Part shown: positions 28,632 through 36,358 of the stretch, one piece after another
How positions within the stretch are numbered: position 1 is the first letter of the stretch
Layout: the number at the start of each line of letters is the position of its first letter
Assembly (NCBI GenBank): GCA_035384565.1
Contig: DAOOIT010000003.1
Coordinates: forward strand, 43,136 to 107,135
Origin: Planctomycetota bacterium
Lineage (GTDB): Bacteria; Planctomycetota; PUPC01; DSUN01
Direction of reading: 5' to 3'
DNA: 64,000 nt
Position numbers and translations under genes: made by a program
Notes under the pieces: generated by a model
Seen by the model: the letters and a program-made list of their open reading frames with translations, nothing else
The model's database searches: none
What the model was told of the DNA's origin: nothing

Positions 28632-30158
28632 ATGCGGAGGCGGAAGAACCCGAGCGAGGCCGGGATGACGCGAGAGCGGCGGAGCATGGTTCGCCTGCTG
28701 ATCGTGGGTGCGTTGGTGGGCCTGTACGGCGCCGCCAGCGTGTATGCGAACGTCGTGCAGAAGGCGGAACTCGTCTACACCCACTTCGCCTACATCCCCG
28801 CGGTGCTGGCCGCGCTCTGGTGGGGGTGGCGGGGCGTGGCCGTGTCGGTGCTGCTGGCCGGCGTCAGCCTGTCGCTGCACGCGGCGGGGCTGGCTGTGTG
28901 CGTGTTGTGGCATGACCTGGCTCGGGCGGGGTTCCTCGTGGCGGCTGGGGCGTGCGCCGCGGCGCTCAGCGAGCGCGTGGCGGCCGGCCATGAAGCCTTG
29001 CGCCTCTCGGAGCGGCACCATAAGCTCCTCGTGGAGAAATCGCTCACGGGCATCCTCCTCTACTGCTACCCCGATTTCCGCATCACTTTCGCCAATCAGC
29101 ACCTGGGGGAGCTGTTGCACTGCCGCCCGGCCGAGCTGGTGGGCCGCAGCGTGTGGGAGCTGTTCCTGTCGGAGGATCTGCCCCGTGTGCGCGGGCTGGT
29201 GGCCGAACGCGAGGCCAAAGGCTTCGCCGACCTGCACTACGAGGCCCGCCTCGTGCGGGCCGATGGCTCGTGGCTCTGGGCCGATGTGCTCAGCTCCGTG
29301 GCCCAAGAGGACTCGGGACGCACGGTGCTGATGAACGTGTATGACATCACGGACCGCAAGGAGGCTGAGGCCAAGCGCCGCGAGCTGGCCGACCTCGCCC
29401 GGCGCCAGGAGGACCAGCTCGTGCACTCGACCCGGCTCGCCGAGCTGGGCGAGATGGCGGCCGCGGTGGCCCACGACCTCAACCAGCCGCTCACCGGCAT
29501 CCGCAACTTCGCCAAGAACGCCCTCTACATGCTGGAGGAGGGGGGCGGCGCCTCCGACGAGGTCAAGGACAACCTGCGCCTGATCACCGAACAGGTGGAT
29601 CGGGCGGCCCGCATCATCAACCAGATGCGCGGCATGACGCGCAAGGCCGACCGCCAACTCGCCCTGGTGGACCTCAATGCCATCATCCGCGAGAGCGTGG
29701 AGTTCCTGATGCCCCAACTGCGGCTGACCGGGGTCGAGACCCGCCTCGAACTGGACCCCGAGCTTCCGCGGATTCTGGGCGACCGGACCCGCCTCGAGCA
29801 GGTCTTCCTGAACCTCCTGACTAACGCCCGGCAGGCGATGGAGGAGACGGCGACGCGGCGTCTGACCGTGCGCACGGCGTGCGCCGCCGGCGGCAACCGC
29901 CCCGTGGTGCTCGAGGTGAGCGACACGGGGAAGGGCTTCTCGCCCGAGGAGGCGGCGAAGCTCTTCACCCCCTTCTACAGCACCAAGAAGCACGGCCACG
30001 GCACGGGCCTGGGCCTCACGATCTCCGAGCGGATCGTCAAGGACCACGGCGGCGTGATCGCCGCCGAGGGCGAACGCGGCCGCGGCGCGCGGTTCACCAT
30101 CCGGCTGCCCCTGCCCAAGCCGGAGGAAATCCGGGAGGCCCTGGGAAGCGATGTCTAG
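28632..30158 (+). CDS. Membrane PAS-domain sensor histidine kinase
   Basis: A 508-residue sensor kinase. Four hydrophobic segments lie in residues 19-125 (RLLIVGALVGLYGAASVYA; HFAYIPAVLAALWWG). A PAS domain follows (about 135-250, RITFANQHLGELLHC, ending in the PAC-like VYDITDRKEAEAK). The HisKA box is VAHDLNQPLTG with His281 as the predicted phospho-acceptor, and the HATPase has DTGKGFSPEE and GTGLGLTISERI. The gene overlaps the following sigma54 activator by 8 bases, so the two form an NtrBC-type pair. A later in-frame ATG at 28665 with GAGG upstream is an alternative start. Position and promoter evidence suggest it controls the hydrogenase operon. The signal is unknown. Confidence 0.9.
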   Translation: MRRRKNPSEAGMTRERRSMVRLLIVGALVGLYGAASVYANVVQKAELVYTHFAYIPAVLAALWWGWRGVAVSVLLAGVSLSLHAAGLAVCVLWHDLARAGFLVAAGACAAALSERVAAGHEALRLSERHHKLLVEKSLTGILLYCYPDFRITFANQHLGELLHCRPAELVGRSVWELFLSEDLPRVRGLVAEREAKGFADLHYEARLVRADGSWLWADVLSSVAQEDSGRTVLMNVYDITDRKEAEAKRRELADLARRQEDQLVHSTRLAELGEMAAAVAHDLNQPLTGIRNFAKNALYMLEEGGGASDEVKDNLRLITEQVDRAARIINQMRGMTRKADRQLALVDLNAIIRESVEFLMPQLRLTGVETRLELDPELPRILGDRTRLEQVFLNLLTNARQAMEETATRRLTVRTACAAGGNRPVVLEVSDTGKGFSPEEAAKLFTPFYSTKKHGHGTGLGLTISERIVKDHGGVIAAEGERGRGARFTIRLPLPKPEEIREALGSDV

Positions 30159-31557
30159 CCCCGCCCAACAGCCATCGGGCATGATCGTGGTGATTGACGA
30201 CGACGAGGCCGCGCGCCTGTCCATCACCCAGATGCTGCGCCTGCGGCGGTACCGCGTGCAGGCCTTCTCGTCGGCCGAGGCGGCGCTGGCCTGGCCCGGG
30301 CTGCCCGAGGCCGATGTGGTGGTCACCGACGTGAAGATGCCGGGCCTCGACGGCGAGGAGTTCCTGGCCGAGGTGATGCGGCGCGGCTTCGCGCCGCCGG
30401 TGATCATGGTCACCGGCCACGGCGACGTGTCCATGGCCGTCCGCTGCCTGAAGGGCGGGGCCTACGACTTCGTCGAGAAGCCGTTCGAGGCCGATGTGTT
30501 GCTGGCCTGCGTGGCGCGCGCGATGGAGAAGATGGCCCTCCGGCGCGAGGCCGCGGAACTGCGCCGGCGCCTGAAGATGCTCTCCGCGGAGGAGGACGGC
30601 CGGTTCGGCATGGTCGGCCGCAGCCGCCCGATGCTCGACCTCTACGAGCAGATCGAGGTCGTCGCCCGCTCGAGCGCCCCTGTGCTCATTGCCGGCGAAA
30701 CGGGGGCCGGCAAGGAACTGGTCGCGCGGGCCATCCACGCCGAGGGCCCCCGAGCCAGGGGGCCGTTCGTGCCCGTCAACGCGGGGGCATTGCCCGAGAC
30801 CACGCTCGAGAGCGAGCTCTTCGGGCACGCCAAGGGCGCCTTCACGGGCGCTGAGACGGAGCGCGCGGGCAAGCTGGTCTCCGCCTCGGGGGGCACCCTG
30901 CTGCTCGACGAGATCGAAAGCATCTCGGTGCGGGCCCAGGTGCAGCTCCTGCGCGTGCTCGAGGATGGGCTGGTGCAACCCCTCGGCGACGACAGGCCGC
31001 GCAAGGTGGACGTGCGCCTCCTCGCCACCACCAAGGCCGACCTCCAGCAGGAGGTGCGGAACGGCCGCATGCGCGAGGATTTCTACCATCGCATCGCCGT
31101 TCTCACCATCGTTGTGCCGCCCGTGCGCGAGCGGCGCGAGGATATCCCGCTCCTCGCCTCCTTTTTCCTCAAGCAGGCGGCCGACCGCAACGGCGTGGCC
31201 GTGCCCAAGCTCACCGAGGCGGCCCTGGGCGCCATGCTGCGCCACAACTGGCCGGGCAACGTGCGAGAGCTCAAGAACGCCATTGAGCGGATGGTCATCA
31301 CCGCACAGGCGGGCGTAGCGGGCGAATTCACCCTCGATGAGGCTTTCTCCTCGGGGCGCCTGCTTTCGCTGCCGGCCACCGGCGGGCTGCTGCGCGAGGA
31401 GATGGAGCGGACCGAGCGCTCCGTCATCGAGGCCACACTCCGCGAGCAGAAGGGGGAGGTCGGCGCCACCGCGGCGGCACTCGGCATCTCGCGCCGCGCC
31501 CTCTACGAGCGCATGCGCAAGTACGAACTGAACAAGGAAGGTTTTCGCGAGAGCTGA
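30151..31557 (+). CDS. Sigma54-dependent response regulator (NtrC family)
   Basis: A 468-residue activator with a receiver domain (phospho-acceptor Asp60 in VVVTDVKMPG, signalling Lys in VEKPFEAD), an AAA+ domain and a Fis-type HTH. In the AAA+ domain, Walker A is GETGAGKE (about 182-189), the sigma54-contacting loop is GAFTGA (229-234) and Walker B is GGTLLLDEIE. The C-terminal helix-turn-helix reads ATAAALGISRRALYERMRKY. It should oligomerise on phosphorylation by the adjacent kinase and open promoters bound by sigma54 polymerase. A well-formed -24/-12 promoter begins 247 bases after its stop codon, in front of the hydrogenase genes. That promoter is the obvious candidate target. Confidence 0.95.
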   Translation: MSSPAQQPSGMIVVIDDDEAARLSITQMLRLRRYRVQAFSSAEAALAWPGLPEADVVVTDVKMPGLDGEEFLAEVMRRGFAPPVIMVTGHGDVSMAVRCLKGGAYDFVEKPFEADVLLACVARAMEKMALRREAAELRRRLKMLSAEEDGRFGMVGRSRPMLDLYEQIEVVARSSAPVLIAGETGAGKELVARAIHAEGPRARGPFVPVNAGALPETTLESELFGHAKGAFTGAETERAGKLVSASGGTLLLDEIESISVRAQVQLLRVLEDGLVQPLGDDRPRKVDVRLLATTKADLQQEVRNGRMREDFYHRIAVLTIVVPPVRERREDIPLLASFFLKQAADRNGVAVPKLTEAALGAMLRHNWPGNVRELKNAIERMVITAQAGVAGEFTLDEAFSSGRLLSLPATGGLLREEMERTERSVIEATLREQKGEVGATAAALGISRRALYERMRKYELNKEGFRES

Positions 31558-31586
31558 TCGCCCGCGCGGCGGCCTATGAGCATCTG

Positions 31587-31620
31587 TGGGCATAAGTCTC
31601 CCATGTGAGCCGGATGCCCA
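31587..31620. promoter_or_regulatory. Candidate activator site (inverted repeat)
   Basis: TGGGCAT (31587-31593) and ATGCCCA (31614-31620) form a perfect 7-bp inverted repeat, centred about 200 bases upstream of the -24/-12 promoter. That is the usual distance for an enhancer-like site of an NtrC-family activator. The assignment rests on position and symmetry only. Confidence 0.3.
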
Positions 31621-31803
31621 GAACGCATATGACCATCCAGGTCAAGAACTTACAGTCGAAGCGGGCCTTCTGGCCACCGCTCGCCGTCCTCCCGCCTCAC
31701 CGCTCGCCCATAGCCCAATCCCGCCTCTGCCAGCCGATGGTGCACCTGTAACTTCTTGCTGAAAAACTACTTAGGGCATCTGGCGCGCTTCCTTGTGCAA
31801 TCC

Positions 31804-31817
31804 GGCACGAGGGTTGC
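31804..31817 (+). promoter_or_regulatory. Sigma54 (-24/-12) promoter of the hydrogenase operon
   Basis: CGGCACGAGGGTTGCTTT contains the invariant GG (31804-31805) and GC (31816-31817) exactly 10 bases apart, within good matches to GGCACG and TTGCT. Transcription should start near 31828. This makes GTG 31855 the first usable start codon, since an ATG at 31756 would lie upstream of the transcript. Confidence 0.8.
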
Positions 31818-31854
31818 TTTAACCCTCAACAACCGGAGGGTGGAGGCTGTGTGC

Positions 31855-32211
31855 GTGACGCTGGACTGTCTTGCAAAGGCGCTCGGCGCCCGGATCCTCA
31901 CGGCGGATGGCAGTGGCCCACGCGCCATCGAGCGGGTCTACGCCGGCGACCGCATGAGCGATCTCCTGAATCACACCTCGCCCACTGCGCTCATTGTCAC
32001 AAACCTGGCGACCGCCCAGCTCGTTCGCGCGGTTGCGCTCCTCGATGGCTCGGCAGTGTGTCTCCTCAACGCGATTGTCCCAGGGCCGGAGCTGCTGCGC
32101 GCCGCGGCCAACAGCGGCACCGTGTTGATGGTCTCGCCGTTCGACATGTTCGAGACGTGCGGACGGCTCTACGATTGCCTGCGCCGCGAGCGCTCGGCCT
32201 CCCCCTCATGA
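31855..32211 (+). CDS. DRTGG-domain-like protein, first of hydrogenase operon
   Basis: A 118-residue protein of the size and pattern of a stand-alone DRTGG domain (LDCLAKALGARILTADG, then ALIVTNLATAQLVRAVALLD and a VLMVSPFDMFETCGRLYDCL end). GTG 31855 is chosen because GGAGG lies 8 bases upstream and the sigma54 promoter lies just before it. The longer frame from 31756 would start upstream of that promoter. DRTGG domains occur beside CBS or phosphotransacetylase domains and as small proteins in clostridial-type [FeFe]-hydrogenase operons. Their role there is unknown, possibly ligand binding. The stop overlaps the next start by 4 bases. A second, divergent copy is at 33776-34126. Confidence 0.7.
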   Translation: MTLDCLAKALGARILTADGSGPRAIERVYAGDRMSDLLNHTSPTALIVTNLATAQLVRAVALLDGSAVCLLNAIVPGPELLRAAANSGTVLMVSPFDMFETCGRLYDCLRRERSASPS

Positions 32212-33779
32212 GCACCGCCATGTACCGCATCATTGCCGGTGACTACGAACGCGTTGGGGCCGCCTCGAGCGAGCTCAAGGGCATGCTCAAGAGGGCGGGC
32301 GCGGAGCCGACCGCCGTGCGCCGCGCGATGATCGCCGCCTACGAGGCCGAGGCGAACGTGGCCATCCACTCCCACGGCGGCGAGATGCGCGTCACGCTCG
32401 ACGAGGGGGTGCTGGATGTGGAGGTCGTGGACGCCGGCCCGGGCATCCCCGACATCGAGGCGGCGATGAGGGAAGGCTACTCGACCGCTCCCGCGGCCGC
32501 GCGGGAACTGGGCTTCGGCGCCGGCATGGGCCTGCCCAATATCAAACGCAACAGCGACCGCTTCGAGCTCGAGTCGGCGCCGGGCAGCGGCACGCGCCTG
32601 AGCTTCCGCATCTACCTGGCGCCCCAGGCGGCGGGGTGCCGCGCGCCCGTGTGGCTGCGCGTGGCGGCCTCGCGGTGCACCGGCTGCTTGCGTTGCCTGC
32701 GCGCCTGCCCCACGGAGGCGCTCCGCGTGCGCGGCGGCCGTCCTCAGGTTCTCGAGCACCTCTGTTTCGGGTGCGGCGCGTGCCTTGCGGCCTGCCCGGC
32801 CGGCGCGCTGACGCTGGAGGGGGTGGAGGAGACCCTGGACCGAGTCGCCGGCACAACGCTCATCGTGCCCGCGGCATTGCTTTCGCAGTTCGGCGCGCGC
32901 TTCGGCCCGGGCCGGGTCCTGGCTACGCTGGCCGCGCTGGGTGTGGCCGAGGTCTGGGTGCAGGAGCACTGGGAGCAGGCTCTGCGCGAGGCTGTGGCGG
33001 CAGTTGCGCGCGAAGAGGGCCGGCCCTGGCCCGTGCTGTCGCCTGTGTGTCCGGCAGTCGTGAGCCTGGTGGAGATGCGGTTTCCGTCGTTGATCCGTCA
33101 CCTTGCCCCCTTCGCCTCCCCCGTGGAGGCCGCCGTAAGCGAGGCGGCGGGCCGGGACGCTGCTGTTGCGGTGGGCTGCCCCGCGCAATGCAGCGTGCTT
33201 GCCGCCTCGCGCGGGCGGCTCCGCGGAATCGTGGCATCCAGCTTGCTGGTGCAGGCGGTTCGGCGGCAGGCCGCCGAAGGGGGCAGGGGTGACGCCTCGC
33301 CGCGCGTCCCGCGGCCCGAGGCGGTGGGCGAGCGCGGGGAGGACGTTCTTCGCGTCACGGGCGCCCGGCGCGTGATCGCGGCCCTGGAGGAAGCGGAGAA
33401 CGGCCTGTTGGCCGACGTGCCGGTGCTGGAGCTCCTCGCCTGCGAGGAGGGGTGTTTCGGCTCGCCGCTGTTGCGGGGCGAGCCCGCCGTGGCCCGCTGG
33501 CGCTGGGCCGGCGCCAGCGGCGCGGCGCGCCCGGCCGCGCGAGCCATCCGCCGCGAGAGGGCCTTCGCGGCGCGGCGGGGCCTGCGCCTCGATGAGGACA
33601 TGGCCCGCGCGATCGCCAAGCTGGCCGAGATGGACCGGCTGCTCCGCGAACTGCCGGGCAGGGATTGCGGGCTGTGCGGCGCCCCCACCTGCCGGGCGCT
33701 GGCCGAGGATATCGTGCTGGGGCGCGCCGACGCGGCCGCGTGCCTGCAACGCCGCCTGGACAAGGAGGACAAGCGGTGA
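32208..33779 (+). CDS. HATPase + ferredoxin + hydrogenase-like fusion protein
   Basis: A 523-residue cytoplasmic fusion starting in an ATGA overlap. Residues 1-140 are an anti-sigma/RsbW-like HATPase (VVDAGPGIPDIEAAM, GFGAGMGLPNIKRNSDRFEL). Residues 150-200 hold two 4Fe-4S motifs (CTGCLRCLRACP starting at Cys157, then CFGCGACLAACP). Residues about 205-440 resemble the C-terminal part of [FeFe]-hydrogenase but with altered H-cluster motifs: SPVCPAVVSLVE (Cys281) instead of TSCxPxW, GCPAQC (from Cys324) instead of MPCxxK, and ACEEGC (Cys412/Cys416). The C terminus is a PF04060-like Fe-S domain (DCGLCGAPTCRALAEDI). It is more likely a redox sensor or switch than a catalyst. Related fusions occur in clostridial hydrogenase operons, but the function is unproven. 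Confidence 0.8.
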   Translation: MSTAMYRIIAGDYERVGAASSELKGMLKRAGAEPTAVRRAMIAAYEAEANVAIHSHGGEMRVTLDEGVLDVEVVDAGPGIPDIEAAMREGYSTAPAAARELGFGAGMGLPNIKRNSDRFELESAPGSGTRLSFRIYLAPQAAGCRAPVWLRVAASRCTGCLRCLRACPTEALRVRGGRPQVLEHLCFGCGACLAACPAGALTLEGVEETLDRVAGTTLIVPAALLSQFGARFGPGRVLATLAALGVAEVWVQEHWEQALREAVAAVAREEGRPWPVLSPVCPAVVSLVEMRFPSLIRHLAPFASPVEAAVSEAAGRDAAVAVGCPAQCSVLAASRGRLRGIVASSLLVQAVRRQAAEGGRGDASPRVPRPEAVGERGEDVLRVTGARRVIAALEEAENGLLADVPVLELLACEEGCFGSPLLRGEPAVARWRWAGASGAARPAARAIRRERAFAARRGLRLDEDMARAIAKLAEMDRLLRELPGRDCGLCGAPTCRALAEDIVLGRADAAACLQRRLDKEDKR

Positions 33780-34126
33780 AGCTGACCGAGATCATCGAGC
33801 GCCTGGGCCTTCAGAACCTGACGCCCGAGATCCCGCTCGACGGGCGCGAGGCCAAGGGCGGCCACGTGTCGGACCTCCTGAGCGACGTGCTGGCCAATGC
33901 CCCTCGCCAAGGGGTGCTGGTGACGATCCAGGTGCACATGAACGTGCTCGCGGTGGCCGTCCACGCGGGGCTGTCGGCGGTGGTGTTCGCCGCCGGCCGC
34001 CTGCCCGAGGCGCCGGTGCTGGCCAAGGCCGTGGAGGAGCAGATGCCGCTGTTCGCCTCGCGGGCGTCCGCCTTCGACCTCGTGGGGGAATTGCACGCCC
34101 TCGGGCTCCGGGGACGCCATGCGTGA
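33776..34126 (+). CDS. Second DRTGG-domain-like protein
   Basis: A 116-residue protein beginning at a GTG that overlaps the previous stop (GTGA), with AAGGAGG about 7 bases upstream. It resembles DRTGG domains found near hydrogenase genes (KLTEIIERLGLQNLTPEIPL, GGHVSDLLSDVLANAP, VLVTIQVHMNVLAVAVHAGL). It differs in sequence from the first copy at 31855, so the two may form a heteromeric pair. Its stop overlaps the next GTG by 4 bases. No catalytic motif is visible. Confidence 0.7.
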   Translation: MKLTEIIERLGLQNLTPEIPLDGREAKGGHVSDLLSDVLANAPRQGVLVTIQVHMNVLAVAVHAGLSAVVFAAGRLPEAPVLAKAVEEQMPLFASRASAFDLVGELHALGLRGRHA

Positions 34127-34830
34127 GGCGCTTTGCGGCCGACTTGCACGTGCACACGGCGCACTCGCCCTGTGCCGCCGACGAGATGACCCCGCCCGCC
34201 ATTGTGGCTCGGGCGCTTGAGTTGGGGCTGGCGATGATCGCCATCTGCGACCACAACAGCGCGGAGAATGCGGCAGCCGTGCAGGAGGCCGCGGGCGGCC
34301 GCCTGGCCGTGCTGGCCGGCATCGAGATCACCACCCGCGAGGAGATCCACGTGCTCGGCCTTTTCGCCGATGCGGCGGCCGCCGGCGTGGTGGGCGCGAA
34401 AGTCCGCGCCGCGCTCCCCCCGCGCGCACGGGCCGATCGCCAGCTGCTCTCGACGGGCTGCGGGCTCGATCTCGCCCAGACCGTCGCGCTCGTGCACGGG
34501 CACGGGGGGCTGGCCGTGGCATCGCACGTGGACCGGCCCTCCTACGGCGTCATCGCCCAGTTGGGCTTCTTCCCGCCCGACGCCGCGTTCGACGCGGTAG
34601 AAATCTCGGCCGCCGGCGCCAGGAGAATCGCTGACTCCGGGCGGCCCATTACGGATTGGCGGACTAAGGCCGCCATCCCCGTGGAACTGCCCGTGGTGTG
34701 CGGCTCCGACGCCCACTCGCTCGACGAGTTGGGCGCGGGACGTACGTGGGTGGAGGCCGAGGACGCTACGTTCGAGGAACTGAGGCTGGCCCTGTGCGCG
34801 CGGGAGGGCCGGAGGTGTGGCTGTGCGTGA
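34123..34830 (+). CDS. PHP-domain phosphoesterase-like protein
   Basis: A 235-residue PHP-fold protein. GTG 34123 overlaps the previous stop, and the first metal motif DLHVHTAHSPCAADEM comes at once. Further motifs are ICDHNSAEN, AGIEITTREEIHVLGLF, ASHVDRPSYG and GSDAHSLDELG, giving the expected set of His/Asp/Glu metal ligands. PHP proteins are phosphatases or nucleases, and members in hydrogenase operons have no defined substrate that I know of. The tight overlap with the DRTGG and HATPase genes suggests a role in the same complex or regulatory loop. Its end overlaps the next gene by 8 bases. Confidence 0.82.
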   Translation: MRRFAADLHVHTAHSPCAADEMTPPAIVARALELGLAMIAICDHNSAENAAAVQEAAGGRLAVLAGIEITTREEIHVLGLFADAAAAGVVGAKVRAALPPRARADRQLLSTGCGLDLAQTVALVHGHGGLAVASHVDRPSYGVIAQLGFFPPDAAFDAVEISAAGARRIADSGRPITDWRTKAAIPVELPVVCGSDAHSLDELGAGRTWVEAEDATFEELRLALCAREGRRCGCA

Positions 34831-35386
34831 CCTTTCGCTGCACCTGCTGGACCTGATGGAGAACTCGATCCGCGCCGAGGCCACGGTGATCTCGGTGACG
34901 ATCGAGCAGGACCTCGCGCGGGACAAGCTGCGGATCGTGGTGGAGGACAATGGCCCCGGCCTGTCGGTGCCGCCGGAGCAGGCGACCGACCCCTTCTACA
35001 CGACCAAGGCCGGGAAGCGCACGGGCCTGGGGCTGAGCCTGTTCCAGGGCGCGGTGGAGCGTGCCGGCGGGCGCATGACCCTGAGCCGTTCGCCCCTGGG
35101 CGGCCTGGCCGTGGCGGCCTGCATGCAGCTCGGGCACGTGGACCGCAGCCCGATGGGCGACCTGGCCGCCACCCTGTCGTCGGTCGTGTGCACGAATCCG
35201 GACGTGGATGTCTGGTGCCGGCTCATCGTCCGGGGGCCCGGGCAGGACGATGGCCGCGAGTGCGTGGTGCGCTCCTCGGAGGTGGAGAAGGAGCTTCCTT
35301 TCGGCGAGCGGTGCGGGCTGGCCGTGGCCCGGCGGCTCGCCGAGAAGGTGCGCGAGGGGCTGGCCGCCGTGGAGATCCTGGCGTGA
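34823..35386 (+). CDS. HATPase (anti-sigma-factor-like) protein
   Basis: A 187-residue GHKL-type ATP-binding protein. GGAGG (34811-34815) is 7 bases before GTG 34823 but only 1 base from the in-frame GTG 34817, so 34823 is preferred. The N-terminal 115 residues carry an HATPase core (LLDLMENSIRAEA N-box, VVEDNGPGLSVP G1 box, KRTGLGLSLFQGAVERAGG). No HisKA domain is present. The C-terminal 70 residues are unassigned. Similar proteins sit directly before the NuoE-like subunit in clostridial [FeFe]-hydrogenase operons and are usually annotated as anti-sigma regulatory factors. No partner sigma factor is visible here, so the target is unknown. Confidence 0.78.
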   Translation: MRDLSLHLLDLMENSIRAEATVISVTIEQDLARDKLRIVVEDNGPGLSVPPEQATDPFYTTKAGKRTGLGLSLFQGAVERAGGRMTLSRSPLGGLAVAACMQLGHVDRSPMGDLAATLSSVVCTNPDVDVWCRLIVRGPGQDDGRECVVRSSEVEKELPFGERCGLAVARRLAEKVREGLAAVEILA

Positions 35387-35427
35387 TGGGACGCCGCGTG
35401 AGGCGTGAGAAGAAAGGAGAAAGTGGC

Positions 35428-35961
35428 ATGTCAGACGGAAAGGCGAGCGGCGCCGTCGAGGAGCAGGTGACAGAGCAGTCGCTCTACACCCAACTCGACG
35501 AGGTGCTGGAGAAGTACCGCGAGACGAGCGGCGCGCTGATCCCCGTGCTGCAATCGGCTCAGGACCTCTTCGGCTACCTGCCCGAGCAGGCGCTCAAGCG
35601 GATCAGCCTGCGCATGGGCAAGTCGTACAGCGAGGTGGCAGGGGTCGTGGGGTTCTACTCGTTCTTCTCCACCGCGCCGCGCGGGCGGCACCTGGTGCGC
35701 GTGTGCCTGGGCACCGCCTGCTACGTGCGCGGCGCCAAGCAGGTGCTGGAGGCGATCAAGGACCACCTGCGCATTGACGTGGGCGAGACGACCGGCGACC
35801 GCACGTTCTCACTGAGTGTGGCGCGGTGCTTCGGTGCCTGCGGCCTGGCCCCGGCCATGATGATTGACAGCGAGGTGCACCAGCGCGTGAAGGCCAACAA
35901 GGTCAAGGACATCCTCGACCAGGTGCGTCTCCAGGACGTGACCGCGAAGAAGGGAGACTGA
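35428..35961 (+). CDS. hydC: Hydrogenase NuoE-like 2Fe-2S subunit HydC
   Basis: A 177-residue thioredoxin-like ferredoxin homologous to the 24-kDa NuoE subunit. AAGGAGA lies 7 bases before the ATG. The helical N-terminal part (ALIPVLQSAQDLFGYLPEQA, EVAGVVGFYSFFS) precedes the four 2Fe-2S cysteines in VCLGTACYVRG and ARCFGACGLAPAM. In trimeric [FeFe]-hydrogenases this subunit passes electrons to or from the flavin subunit HydB. It is followed 3 bases later by a small 2Fe-2S protein and then hydB and hydA, the standard order of NAD(P)-linked multimeric hydrogenases. Confidence 0.92.
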   Translation: MSDGKASGAVEEQVTEQSLYTQLDEVLEKYRETSGALIPVLQSAQDLFGYLPEQALKRISLRMGKSYSEVAGVVGFYSFFSTAPRGRHLVRVCLGTACYVRGAKQVLEAIKDHLRIDVGETTGDRTFSLSVARCFGACGLAPAMMIDSEVHQRVKANKVKDILDQVRLQDVTAKKGD

Positions 35962-35964
35962 GCC

Positions 35965-36336
35965 GTGGAGAAGAAGATCACGAGCCCGGCCGACCTGAAG
36001 GCCATCCGCGACAAGGCGCGGGCGGCCGTGGAACTGCGTACGAGCCAAGGCGACACCCACGTGGTGGTGCACATGGGCACCTGCGGCATCGCCGCGGGCG
36101 CGCGCGACGTGCTCGGGCAGGTCGTGAGCGAACTGAGCGAGGCCAAGGCGGCCCACGTGACGGTGAAGCAGACCGGCTGCCTGGGCCTCTGCGACCAGGA
36201 GCCCATGATGACCATCACCGACAAGGCGGGCAAGGAGTTCCGCTACGGCAAGCTCGACCGGCACAAGGTCCACGAGATCATCCAGGAACACGTCCTCGGC
36301 GGCCGGCCGGTCATCGAGCACATCATCACCTACTGA
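35965..36336 (+). CDS. Small thioredoxin-like 2Fe-2S ferredoxin
   Basis: A 123-residue protein starting at GTG, 3 bases after hydC. It has the four-cysteine thioredoxin-like ferredoxin pattern (MGTCGIAAGARD and QTGCLGLCDQEPMMTI) in the same arrangement as HydC and the HydB N terminus. It therefore provides a third copy of this domain in the complex. Separate subunits of this kind occur in four-subunit hydrogenases such as the Hnd type (recalled from family knowledge). It is probably a structural electron-transfer subunit, and a docking role is equally possible. Confidence 0.88.
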   Translation: MEKKITSPADLKAIRDKARAAVELRTSQGDTHVVVHMGTCGIAAGARDVLGQVVSELSEAKAAHVTVKQTGCLGLCDQEPMMTITDKAGKEFRYGKLDRHKVHEIIQEHVLGGRPVIEHIITY

Positions 36337-36358
36337 GGTGAAAGGGGCACAGAAACGC

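Noticed and set aside
28632..31557. PrsK/PrsR-type regulators of the PEP-CTERM system
   Set aside because: The activator class is similar, but the kinase lacks the long multi-helix plus GAF layout of PrsK, and the only nearby sigma54 promoter faces the hydrogenase genes.
31756..31854. Upstream start (ATG 31756) for the first DRTGG-like gene
   Set aside because: It lies upstream of the sigma54 promoter and lacks an SD, whereas GTG 31855 has GGAGG at 8 bases and gives the normal domain size.
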